From positions 109,198 through 173,197 of the forward strand of contig JAFRBK010000052.1 in NCBI GenBank assembly GCA_017404985.1: DNA of 64,000 nt, in the 5' to 3' direction. This DNA is from Clostridia bacterium. Its GTDB lineage: Bacteria; Bacillota; Clostridia; Christensenellales; Aristaeellaceae. The notes below the pieces were generated by a model. That model searched no databases, had not been told where the DNA came from, and saw only the letters and a list, made by a program, of their open reading frames with translations. The translations under genes were made by a program, and so were the position numbers. This document shows, one piece after another, positions 31,904 to 38,904 of the stretch; the first letter of the stretch is position 1; each line of letters opens with the position of its first letter.

Positions 31904-31928
31904 TTCCGGCCCTTTGGGCCGGAATTTT
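31904..31928 (+). terminator. Terminator after nrdG
   Basis: TTCCGGCCC and GGGCCGGAA form a 9-bp stem with a TTT loop, followed by TTTT. Confidence 0.7.
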
Positions 31929-31937
31929 GCAAAATAT

Positions 31938-32007
31938 ACAAGATGTAGTTTATTTTTCGTTTTTCCCGTACAAGATATTGACTTTTAAAATCGCTCCGTG
32001 GTATATT
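31938..32007 (+). promoter_or_regulatory. Tandem NrdR-like boxes and nrdD promoter
   Basis: Two copies of an ACAAGAT-type box lie at 31938-31949 (ACAAGATGTAGT) and 31970-31981 (ACAAGATATTGA), 32 bp apart, that is three helical turns, as for NrdR sites. The second overlaps the -35 TTGACT (31978-31983); TATATT (32002-32007) is the -10. NrdR repression of nrdD is inferred. Confidence 0.65.
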
Positions 32008-32076
32008 ATCAAGGCACGCTGCGAGGCCGTGTTTGTCTCGCTGTGACGAAAAAATCAAAAAAATGGAGCGGTCATT

Positions 32077-34527
32077 ATGTATCAGGTTGTCAAACGGGAC
32101 GGGAAAGTAGCGGATTTTGAGATCAGCAAAATATCCATGGCCATCACCAAGGCTTTTGAGGCGCTGGACAAGCAGTATCACCCCAGCGTGATCGACATGC
32201 TGGCCCTGAGGGTGACTGCGGAGTACGAGCCGCTGATCCGGGACGGGCAGATCGCCGTGGAAACGATTCAGGACTGCGTGGAAAAGGTCCTGTCCGAAGC
32301 GGGATACGCCGACGTGGCCAAAGCCTACATCCTTTACCGCAAGCAGCGGGAAAAAGTTCGCAATGTCAATTCCGCACTTCTGAATTATAAAGACCTGGTG
32401 GACAACTACCTGCGGATCAACGACTGGCGCGTGAAGGAAAACTCCACCGTCACCTATTCCGTCGGCGGGCTGATCCTGTCCAATTCCGGCGCCATCACCG
32501 CCAACTACTGGCTGAGCGAAATCTACGACAACGAGATCGCCGAGGCGCACCGCAACGCGGAAATCCACATCCATGACCTGTCCATGCTCACCGGCTACTG
32601 CGCCGGCTGGAGCCTGAAGCAGCTGATCAAGGAAGGCCTGGGCGGCGTTCCCGGAAAGATTACCAGCTCCCCGGCCGGGCACCTGTCCACCCTGTGCAAC
32701 CAGATGGTGAACTTCCTCGGAATCATGCAGAACGAGTGGGCCGGGGCCCAGGCGTTCTCCAGTTTCGATACCTACCTGGCGCCCTTTGTGCGGATTGACA
32801 ACCTGACGCAGAAGGAAGTCAAGCAGTGCATCCAGAGCTTTATCTACGGCGTGAATACCCCCAGCCGCTGGGGCACCCAGGCGCCTTTCTCCAACATCAC
32901 CCTGGACTGGGTGTGCCCGAAGGACCTGGAGAACCTGCCGGCCATCATCAGCGGCAAGGAAGTGGACTTCACCTACGGAGACTGCCAGAAGGAAATGGAC
33001 ATGGTGAACAAGGCCTTCATCGAAATCATGATTGAAGGCGACGCCAACGGGCGCGGATTCCAGTATCCGATTCCCACCTATTCCATCACCCGGGATTTCG
33101 ACTGGAGCGAAACCGAAAACAACAAGCTGCTGTTTGAAATGACGGCCAAATACGGCACGCCTTATTTCAGCAACTATATCAACAGCGACATGGAACCCAG
33201 CGATGTGCGCAGCATGTGCTGCCGCCTGCGGCTGGACCTGCGGGAGCTGCGCAAGAAGAGCGGCGGCTTCTTCGGCAGCGGGGAATCCACCGGCTCCATC
33301 GGCGTGGTGACGATCAACATGCCGCGGCTGGCTTACGAAGCCGCCGACGAGAAGGACTTTTACCGCCGGCTGGACCGCCTGATGGACATTGCCGCCCGGA
33401 GCCTGAAGACCAAGCGGACCGTCATCACCAAGCTGCTGGAGGGCGGCCTGTATCCCTATACCCGGCGCTATCTCGGCACCTTTGAACACCATTTCAGCAC
33501 CATCGGCCTGGTGGGCATGAACGAGGCCGCGCTGAACGCCAAATGGCTGAAGAAAGACCTGACCCATCCTGAATCCCAGAAGTTCGCGCAGGACGTGCTG
33601 AACCACATGCGGGAACGCCTCAGCGACTACCAGGAACAGTACGGCGACCTGTACAACCTGGAAGCCACCCCGGCGGAATCCACTTCCTACCGCTTTGCCA
33701 AGCACGACAAGGAACAGTATCCGGACATTATCACGGCCAACGAGAACGGCACGCCCTACTACACGAACTCCAGCCACCTGCCGGTCGGATACAGCGAAGA
33801 TATCTTCTCCGCGTTGGACGTGCAGGACGAGCTGCAGACCCTCTATACCTCCGGTACCGTGTTCCATGCCTTCCTGGGCGAGAAGCTGCCGGACTGGAAA
33901 GCCGCGGCGACCCTGGTGCGGAAGATCGCGGAAAATTATAAGCTGCCCTACTACACCATGAGCCCGACCTACTCGGTGTGCAGGGACCATGGATACCTGA
34001 CCGGGGAACAGTATACCTGCCCCCACTGCGGCGCGAAGACGGAAGTATACAGCCGCATTACCGGATACTACCGCCCCGTGCAGAACTGGAACGACGGCAA
34101 GGCCCAGGAGTTCAAGGACCGGCTGGTGTACGATATCGGCCATTCCCGCCTGACCCACAAGGGGCCGGCCCCGGTGGAACCCGCTACGGCGAAACCGGCC
34201 GCGGCGGAAGCTGCTCCGGAGGAGGCAGCCTGCGCGAAGGAAGAGAAGACCTGCGCGAAGGAGGAGAAGGCCAGGAACGCCAGCGTCCGGGCGCTGCTGT
34301 TCGTGAGCCAGACCTGCCCGAACTGCAAGCTGGCCATCAGCATGCTGGAGAAGGAAGGCTTCCTGTTCAAGAAAGTGCTGGCCACGGAAAACGTGGAACT
34401 GACCAACAAGTACGGCGTGAAGCAGGCGCCGACGCTGGTGGTGCTGGGCCAGAATCCGGACGAATATGAAAAATACAAGGGCGTTTCCGAGATCAAGGGG
34501 ATGCTGATGAAGAAGCAGGTTAGCTGA
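32077..34527 (+). CDS. nrdD: Class III ribonucleotide reductase NrdD fused to a C-terminal redoxin domain
   Basis: Makes deoxyribonucleotides anaerobically by glycyl-radical chemistry. An ATP-cone fills about residues 1-95; the catalytic barrel follows; the cysteine loop is SMCCRLRLD (Met380, Cys381, Cys382). CPHCG lies in the zinc region and the radical site is Gly663 in RITGYYRPV. After it comes an Ala/Glu/Lys linker and a thioredoxin/glutaredoxin-like domain with CPNC (Cys747-Cys750) and a cis-Pro motif APTLVV. The 816-aa fusion suggests that the reducing equivalents come from the attached redoxin rather than formate. A thioredoxin reductase gene follows. Confidence 0.94.
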   Translation: MYQVVKRDGKVADFEISKISMAITKAFEALDKQYHPSVIDMLALRVTAEYEPLIRDGQIAVETIQDCVEKVLSEAGYADVAKAYILYRKQREKVRNVNSALLNYKDLVDNYLRINDWRVKENSTVTYSVGGLILSNSGAITANYWLSEIYDNEIAEAHRNAEIHIHDLSMLTGYCAGWSLKQLIKEGLGGVPGKITSSPAGHLSTLCNQMVNFLGIMQNEWAGAQAFSSFDTYLAPFVRIDNLTQKEVKQCIQSFIYGVNTPSRWGTQAPFSNITLDWVCPKDLENLPAIISGKEVDFTYGDCQKEMDMVNKAFIEIMIEGDANGRGFQYPIPTYSITRDFDWSETENNKLLFEMTAKYGTPYFSNYINSDMEPSDVRSMCCRLRLDLRELRKKSGGFFGSGESTGSIGVVTINMPRLAYEAADEKDFYRRLDRLMDIAARSLKTKRTVITKLLEGGLYPYTRRYLGTFEHHFSTIGLVGMNEAALNAKWLKKDLTHPESQKFAQDVLNHMRERLSDYQEQYGDLYNLEATPAESTSYRFAKHDKEQYPDIITANENGTPYYTNSSHLPVGYSEDIFSALDVQDELQTLYTSGTVFHAFLGEKLPDWKAAATLVRKIAENYKLPYYTMSPTYSVCRDHGYLTGEQYTCPHCGAKTEVYSRITGYYRPVQNWNDGKAQEFKDRLVYDIGHSRLTHKGPAPVEPATAKPAAAEAAPEEAACAKEEKTCAKEEKARNASVRALLFVSQTCPNCKLAISMLEKEGFLFKKVLATENVELTNKYGVKQAPTLVVLGQNPDEYEKYKGVSEIKGMLMKKQVS

Positions 34528-34548
34528 GAAACCGCGCAAAAGCAAATG

Positions 34549-34576
34549 CGGGGACGTGCTGCACGTCCCCGTTTTT
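34549..34576 (+). terminator. Terminator between nrdD and trxB
   Basis: CGGGGACGTG and CACGTCCCCG form a 10-bp stem with a 3-base loop, followed by TTTTT; trxB starts 17 bases later, so its expression depends on readthrough or reinitiation. Confidence 0.85.
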
Positions 34577-34592
34577 CGGAGGAAGAAGAACC

Positions 34593-35504
34593 ATGACAGA
34601 TGTGATTATCGTCGGCGGCGGCCCCGCCGGAATGACGGCGGCGCTCTATGCGCTGAGGAACGGAAAATCCGTGCTGGTGCTCGAGAAGCATGGCTTCGGC
34701 GGGCAGATTACATACAGCCCCAAGGTGGAGAACTGGCCCGGAACCGCGCAGATGAGCGGGAACGAGTACGCGGATGCCCTGCTGGACCAGATCATGGCGC
34801 AGGGGGCGGAAGTGGACCTGGCTGAGGTGATCCGGATTGAAGACCGGGGAGGCGCCAAGGCCGTATACACGGACGACGGACAGGTGCGGGAAGCCCGGGC
34901 AGTGGTCATTGCCACAGGGGTGAAGCACCGGATGCTGGGCCTGCCGGGAGAACAGGAGCTGGTGGGCGAGGGCATCAGTTTCTGCGCGGTGTGCGACGGG
35001 GATTTCTATACCGGGAAGACCGTATGCATGGCCGGCGGCGGGAATTCCGCGCTGCAGGAGGCGATCCTTCTGGCCGGAAAGTGCGAAAAGGTGATCATGC
35101 TGCAGGACCTGGACGATTTTACCGGCGAGAAGAAACTGCAGGAGATCCTGTTCGCCCGCTCCAATGTGGAAAAGCGGACCGGCGTGAAAATCACCGCGCT
35201 GAATACGGAAAACGGGGAACTCCGGAGCGTGAGCATCGAGGACAAATCCGGACGGGCGGAGGCGGTGGCCTGCGACGGCCTGTTTGTGGCCATCGGGCTG
35301 ATTCCGGAGAACGAGGCTTTCCGCCCGCTGGCGGACCTGAATGCCTGGGGATACTTTGACAGCGACGAGAAATGCGAAACCCGGACGCCCGGGGTTTTTG
35401 TGGCGGGGGACTGCCGCAGCAAAGCCGTGCGGCAGCTGACCACCGCCGCGGGGGACGGGGCCGTGGCCGCGCTGGCGGCCTGCCGGTATATCGATTCGCT
35501 GTGA
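34593..35504 (+). CDS. trxB: Thioredoxin-reductase-like flavoprotein, atypical nucleotide site
   Basis: 303-aa FAD enzyme with GGGPAGMTAALYA for FAD, ATGVKHRMLGLPGE and the redox pair Cys131/Cys134 in CAVCDGDF (usual CATC). In the second nucleotide domain GGGNSALQEA is present, but the HRRxxxR motif that holds the NADPH 2'-phosphate is replaced by MLQDLDDFTGE. It may use NADH, ferredoxin or another donor. Position after the NrdD-redoxin fusion suggests it recycles that redoxin. Strong ribosome site GGAGGAAGAAG. Confidence 0.88.
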   Translation: MTDVIIVGGGPAGMTAALYALRNGKSVLVLEKHGFGGQITYSPKVENWPGTAQMSGNEYADALLDQIMAQGAEVDLAEVIRIEDRGGAKAVYTDDGQVREARAVVIATGVKHRMLGLPGEQELVGEGISFCAVCDGDFYTGKTVCMAGGGNSALQEAILLAGKCEKVIMLQDLDDFTGEKKLQEILFARSNVEKRTGVKITALNTENGELRSVSIEDKSGRAEAVACDGLFVAIGLIPENEAFRPLADLNAWGYFDSDEKCETRTPGVFVAGDCRSKAVRQLTTAAGDGAVAALAACRYIDSL

Positions 35505-35596
35505 GGGCGGCATGGGCTGCGGCTCGATCGCTGCGAGGGCGGAGCGGGTTGCGGCTCGATCGCTGTAAGGGCGACGCTGGTTGCAGCGGTTTTGTG
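35501..35596 (+). repeat. Three tandem 32-bp repeats at the trxB 3' end
   Basis: Units start at 35501, 35533 and 35565, each 32 bp, sharing the pattern GAGGGCGG...GGGTTGCGGCTCGATCGCT. The first two are alike at about 28 positions; the third is worn. The first includes the trxB stop codon. Confidence 0.75.
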
Positions 35597-35613
35597 AGAA
35601 AAAACGGACAGAA

Positions 35614-35645
35614 AAACCCGGCCGGGCATTGCTCAGGCCGGGTTT
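35614..35645 (+). terminator. Terminator-like hairpin after trxB
   Basis: AAACCCGGCC (35614-35623) pairs with GGCCGGGTTT (35636-35645) across a 12-base loop; the T-run is only three bases. Confidence 0.55.
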
Positions 35646-35794
35646 GCGTTTCAGCATGGAATTTCAGAAGCTATTCCGGTTCGGTGCAGCCGCGGGAGGG
35701 ACGGCGCCCGGCATCCACTGATCAGGCCGGGTTTTCCTCCAGAAGCCATTCCAGTTCGGTGCAGCCGCAGGAAGGGCAGCAGCCGGTATCCGCC
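35634..35794. repeat. Degenerate duplication of the metallopeptidase 3' end
   Basis: Sequence at 35634-35718 repeats that at 35723-35794: both hold CAGGCCGGGTTT, then CAGAAGC.ATTCC.GTTCGG, then TGCAGCCGC.GGA.GG and a matching GCCGG.ATCC tail. The proximal copy encodes the true C terminus of the minus-strand gene; the outer copy has an in-frame stop and is non-coding. Confidence 0.75.
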
Positions 35795-36417
35795 GTGTCC
35801 TCAAAACACAGTCCGCAGGACGGGCACCGCCGGCCCAGCAGCCAGCTCCGGAAAGAGAAGAGCACCGTGTCCGCCATTTCGGCGGTGATAAAGCTCCGGT
35901 CTTCCGCTAGAGAATCCAGCCGGCGCATCCAGGCGGAGCGGCTGAGGCCGAACAGCGGCGCTTTGGCCTGCTGCGGCCGGTTATACCGGATGACGTCGAC
36001 CAGCGGGACCGGCGCCAGCAGATTGCGGGCAAACATATCCGCTTCCGCCTCAAGGCCGCTGTCGGCCCGGAGGCCGGGGCCCATCTGGTCCGGAAAATCC
36101 CGGAAATGGTTCATGAAGAGATGGCCCAGCTCATGGGCCATGACCCAGCGCAGGCGGCCGGGATCCCTGACATCATCCCGATAGATAATACAGAAGACGG
36201 GATAGGCGATGGTTACCGCGTCTGTCATGCCCATCAGCGCCGGCAGGTTCCAGGGGATCCAGCCGGGATCCTGCATGGCCTGGGAAAGGGGCAAAAGGGA
36301 AATACCGGCGATGGCGGCCACATCGAAGGGGTTCACCGGCAGCCGGCCGATCTGATCATCATGAATGACGGCGCAGGCAAACCGGGTCGCCAGTTCAATC
36401 CGAGGGGCTATGGGCAT
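35722..36417 (-). CDS. ImmA/IrrE-like zinc metallopeptidase with C-terminal zinc ribbon
   Basis: The HELGH zinc motif is followed by EAEADMFARNLL with the third ligand, as in the ImmA/IrrE (DUF955) family. About 50 residues later a zinc ribbon (CPSC...CPSC) closes the protein. ImmA/IrrE peptidases usually cut a repressor to induce a mobile element or stress response, but no repressor gene or phage genes are beside this one. ATG 36417 is chosen because AAAGGAGG sits just before it, inside the longer frame that starts at 36435. About 231 aa. Confidence 0.85.
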   Translation of the reverse strand: MPIAPRIELATRFACAVIHDDQIGRLPVNPFDVAAIAGISLLPLSQAMQDPGWIPWNLPALMGMTDAVTIAYPVFCIIYRDDVRDPGRLRWVMAHELGHLFMNHFRDFPDQMGPGLRADSGLEAEADMFARNLLAPVPLVDVIRYNRPQQAKAPLFGLSRSAWMRRLDSLAEDRSFITAEMADTVLFSFRSWLLGRRCPSCGLCFEDTADTGCCPSCGCTELEWLLEENPA

Positions 36418-36504
36418 GGCTGCGCCTCCTTTCAACCGGAGATCATTTTTGATCTATTTTACCACAGCGGCGGAGGTTTCTCAACCGCGGAAAAGCCGGA
36501 AATG

Positions 36505-36533
36505 TTGCAAATCAAGGCACGGCGTGATATAAT
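36505..36533 (+). promoter_or_regulatory. Promoter of the CBS-domain exporter gene
   Basis: TTGCAA (36505-36510), 17 bases, then an extended TG and a perfect TATAAT (36528-36533). Confidence 0.75.
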
Positions 36534-36603
36534 CTGCGTGTTCCGCTGGCGGAACATTGATTTTTTTCCCTGTGGCTGAACGATCGAAAGGATTGATTAT
36601 TTC

Positions 36604-37890
36604 GTGGATCTATGGCTCGCCCTGATCCTGTGCATTGCCCTCTCTGCCTTCTTTTCCGCTACGGAAACGGCGTTTTCCGCCTGCAACAAAGTCAAGCTGA
36701 AAACCATTGAGGGCCCCCGGAAACCCAGGGCGCTCCTGACACTGGAACTGCTGGAAAAATACAACTCTCTGCTGACAACGGTGCTGATCGGGAACAATAT
36801 CGTGAATATTGCCGGCACGGCCATCGCCACGCTGATTTTTACCACGCGGATACTGCCCGGTGACAAGAATATGGGCGCCACCGTGGCTTCCGCGGTGATG
36901 ACGGTGCTCGTGCTGTTTTTCGGCGAGGTCGGGCCCAAAACCCTGGCTAAGCAGCAGCCTGAAAAATACGCCATGGCAGTGAGCCCCGTGATCCGGGTGC
37001 TGATGATTCTGCTGAAGCCCCTGGACTGGCTGTTCGGCCTGTGGCGGAAGCTGCTGAGCAAACTGGTGAAGCCCGCGCCGGAGGAGAACCAGATCGAGAA
37101 TGAGCTGATCACCATCATCGACGAAGCCCAGACGGAGGGGGACATTGAAGAGGAAGAAGGCGAGCTGATCCGCTCGGCCATCGAATTCAAAGAAACGAAC
37201 GCAGCGGATATCATGACACCCCGGGTGGACGTGACCGCCCTGGAGGATACGGCATCGCTGGAGGAAGCGGCGGAACTGTTCCGGGCAACCTGGTATTCCC
37301 GGATCCCTGTATACCATGAAGACCTGGACCATATCGTGGGCATCCTGCATGAAAAGGATTTCTACAAAAAGACCCATGAAGGCTGCACTGATATCCGGCA
37401 GATCATGAAAGAGCCCAGCTTTGCGCCGGCGAGCCTGTCCATCGGCAACCTGCTGAAGCAGTTCCGGACCGCCAAGACCCACCTGGTGATTCTGCTGGAC
37501 GAATACGGCGGAACGGAGGGAATTGTGACCCTCGAGGACGTGCTGGAAGAGCTCGTGGGCGAGATTTATGATGAGCATGACGAGGTGAACGAGGAGGTCG
37601 TCGAGAAGGAGGACGGCAGCCTGGAAGTGGATGCCAGCATGCAACTGCAGGAGCTGCTGGAGAAATACGATATTCCCAACACCTACGACGCGGACACGGT
37701 CGGCGGATGGGTGGCGGAAATGCTGGAAAAGGTGCCGGAACCGAAGGATTCCTTCGTGGTGAACGGACACCGCTTCACCGTTACGGAGATGGACGGCTTC
37801 CGGGTGACCCATGTGGTCGTGAGCCCGGAACCGGAGAAGGCCCCCGACGCGGAGGAACCGGCGGAGGAACCGGAGAAAAAAGCGGAATAA
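36604..37890 (+). CDS. CNNM/CorC-family membrane protein (DUF21-CBS-CorC_HlyC)
   Basis: 428-aa protein with an N-terminal DUF21 membrane domain of three to four helices (about residues 1-140), a CBS pair (about 195-325, starting ADIMTPRVDVTALE) and a CorC_HlyC C-terminal domain (about 340-410). The family is often annotated hemolysin-like, and is now linked to Mg2+ or Co2+ efflux. The tail is acidic (PEKAPDAEEPAEEPEKKAE). The GTG start at 36604 follows GAAAGGA. Confidence 0.9.
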   Translation: MDLWLALILCIALSAFFSATETAFSACNKVKLKTIEGPRKPRALLTLELLEKYNSLLTTVLIGNNIVNIAGTAIATLIFTTRILPGDKNMGATVASAVMTVLVLFFGEVGPKTLAKQQPEKYAMAVSPVIRVLMILLKPLDWLFGLWRKLLSKLVKPAPEENQIENELITIIDEAQTEGDIEEEEGELIRSAIEFKETNAADIMTPRVDVTALEDTASLEEAAELFRATWYSRIPVYHEDLDHIVGILHEKDFYKKTHEGCTDIRQIMKEPSFAPASLSIGNLLKQFRTAKTHLVILLDEYGGTEGIVTLEDVLEELVGEIYDEHDEVNEEVVEKEDGSLEVDASMQLQELLEKYDIPNTYDADTVGGWVAEMLEKVPEPKDSFVVNGHRFTVTEMDGFRVTHVVVSPEPEKAPDAEEPAEEPEKKAE

Positions 37891-37892
37891 AA

Positions 37893-37922
37893 CAAAAACC
37901 GGAGCGGCTTATGAGCCGCTCC
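37893..37922 (-). terminator. Terminator of the minus-strand small gene
   Basis: GGAGCGGCT (37901-37909) pairs with AGCCGCTCC (37914-37922); read on the minus strand it runs into GGTTTTTGTTTT. The stop codon of the small gene lies in the hairpin. Confidence 0.7.
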
Positions 37923-38160
37923 GTTCCTGTAATGCCTTCTCCACCACAGCCCGGAAGGCCGTGTTGTCGGTCATCCGGGCGATGGCTTCCACCGCCATCA
38001 GCAGCAGGTCATGCTCGCTGACATCCCCCCGGGCGCCCTTGGTGATTTCATAAACCAGTTCTTCCGACCTGCGGATATTGTTCTGGTAGGTCTTGTATGC
38101 CTGCTCCATGCTGAAAGGATCCAGCGGGGCGGCTTCCGGGGTTTCCGGCTTTTCTCCCAT
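37909..38160 (-). CDS. Small helical protein of unknown function
   Basis: 83 aa, acidic and largely helical (SMEQAYKTYQNNIRRSEELVYEIT and HDLLLMAVEAIARMTDN segments). No membrane segment, cysteines or known motif. ATG 38160 has GAGGGGGG about 9 bases upstream. It sits just downstream of the MarR gene on the same strand (25 bases apart), so it may be in the same transcript. Function unknown. Confidence 0.6.
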   Translation of the reverse strand: MGEKPETPEAAPLDPFSMEQAYKTYQNNIRRSEELVYEITKGARGDVSEHDLLLMAVEAIARMTDNTAFRAVVEKALQERSGS

Positions 38161-38185
38161 GGGATGATTCCCCCCTCTTTTTTAT

Positions 38186-38815
38186 TCAGCAGCGGAACCG
38201 GACATCCGGCGGAAATCCGGGCTTACCGGGCTTCCGGAACGGACCGTTTTCCGGGAACGGGCGATCTTCCGGGAACGGATGATCTTCCGGGAACGGGCGA
38301 TCCTTGGGGAACGGCGGTTCATGATGGGGCGGGCGGGGGCCGCAGGGGCCGTGCCGCATGCCTTCCGGCAGATCCGCGGCCAGGGATTCCATATGCGCGC
38401 TCAGCTTGTTGCAGAGGGCGCAGAACTGTTCCTTCTCCCCCGGGGTCAGGCAGGCGGTCTTTTTCGCCGCGTCGGCTTCCCGGGCCCGGGTCAGGTCCTG
38501 GATGACTGCGCTGCCCTTTTCGGACAGGGTTACGTGCTGTAACCGGCGGTCTTCTTCATCTGCCGTGCGGGTGATCCAGCCTTCCTGTTCCGCCCGGGAC
38601 AGCATTTCGCTCAGGGAAGAGGGGCGCAGGTCCAGCATTTCACAGAGTTCCCGGGAGGAAATGCCGCTGTTTTCGCTGACACAGGCCAGCAGGCGGCCGA
38701 TGGCCGGCGGGAACGGGGGCTTGCCGGGATCCGGCGGACAGCGCCGCATGGCCCGGGACAGCTTCAGAATGGCAAAAATCACGTTGGAATCTGTGGACAT
38801 ATTGGTTTCATCCAT
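38186..38815 (-). CDS. MarR-family regulator with proline-rich tail
   Basis: 209-aa winged-helix repressor. The HTH is SGISSRELCEMLDLRPSSLSEMLSRAEQEGW and the wing ITRTADEEDRRLQHVTLSEKG. After the dimer helices comes a tail of repeated RPFPED units and a proline/glycine end (about residues 163-209), unusual for MarR. ATG 38815 follows AAAGGAG; the longer frame to 38890 would run through the operator. A 13-bp inverted repeat spans its promoter, so it probably represses itself. Confidence 0.88.
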   Translation of the reverse strand: MDETNMSTDSNVIFAILKLSRAMRRCPPDPGKPPFPPAIGRLLACVSENSGISSRELCEMLDLRPSSLSEMLSRAEQEGWITRTADEEDRRLQHVTLSEKGSAVIQDLTRAREADAAKKTACLTPGEKEQFCALCNKLSAHMESLAADLPEGMRHGPCGPRPPHHEPPFPKDRPFPEDHPFPEDRPFPENGPFRKPGKPGFPPDVRFRC

Positions 38816-38842
38816 ATCAATGCAACTCCTTTCAGAATAAAG

Positions 38843-38890
38843 TACGGTACCGAACGATTGCATTATAGTTCGGTACCGTAAAATTGTCAA
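38843..38890 (-). promoter_or_regulatory. marR promoter with 13-bp inverted-repeat operator
   Basis: Minus-strand promoter: consensus TTGACA (38890-38885), 17 bases, consensus TATAAT (38867-38862). Perfect arms TACGGTACCGAAC (38843-38855) and GTTCGGTACCGTA (38868-38880) flank the -10; one fills the spacer. A bound dimer pair would shut the promoter. Confidence 0.85.
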
Positions 38891-38904
38891 GGGTTTTTTT
38901 GAAT

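Noticed and set aside
31360-34545. 1061-codon open frame on the minus strand opposite nrdG/nrdD
   Set aside because: Shadow of nrdD; composition and lack of motifs match antisense chance frames.
35722-36417. Prophage or ICE remnant suggested by the ImmA/IrrE-like peptidase
   Set aside because: No repressor, integrase, attachment-site repeat or phage gene is near it; flanking genes look chromosomal.
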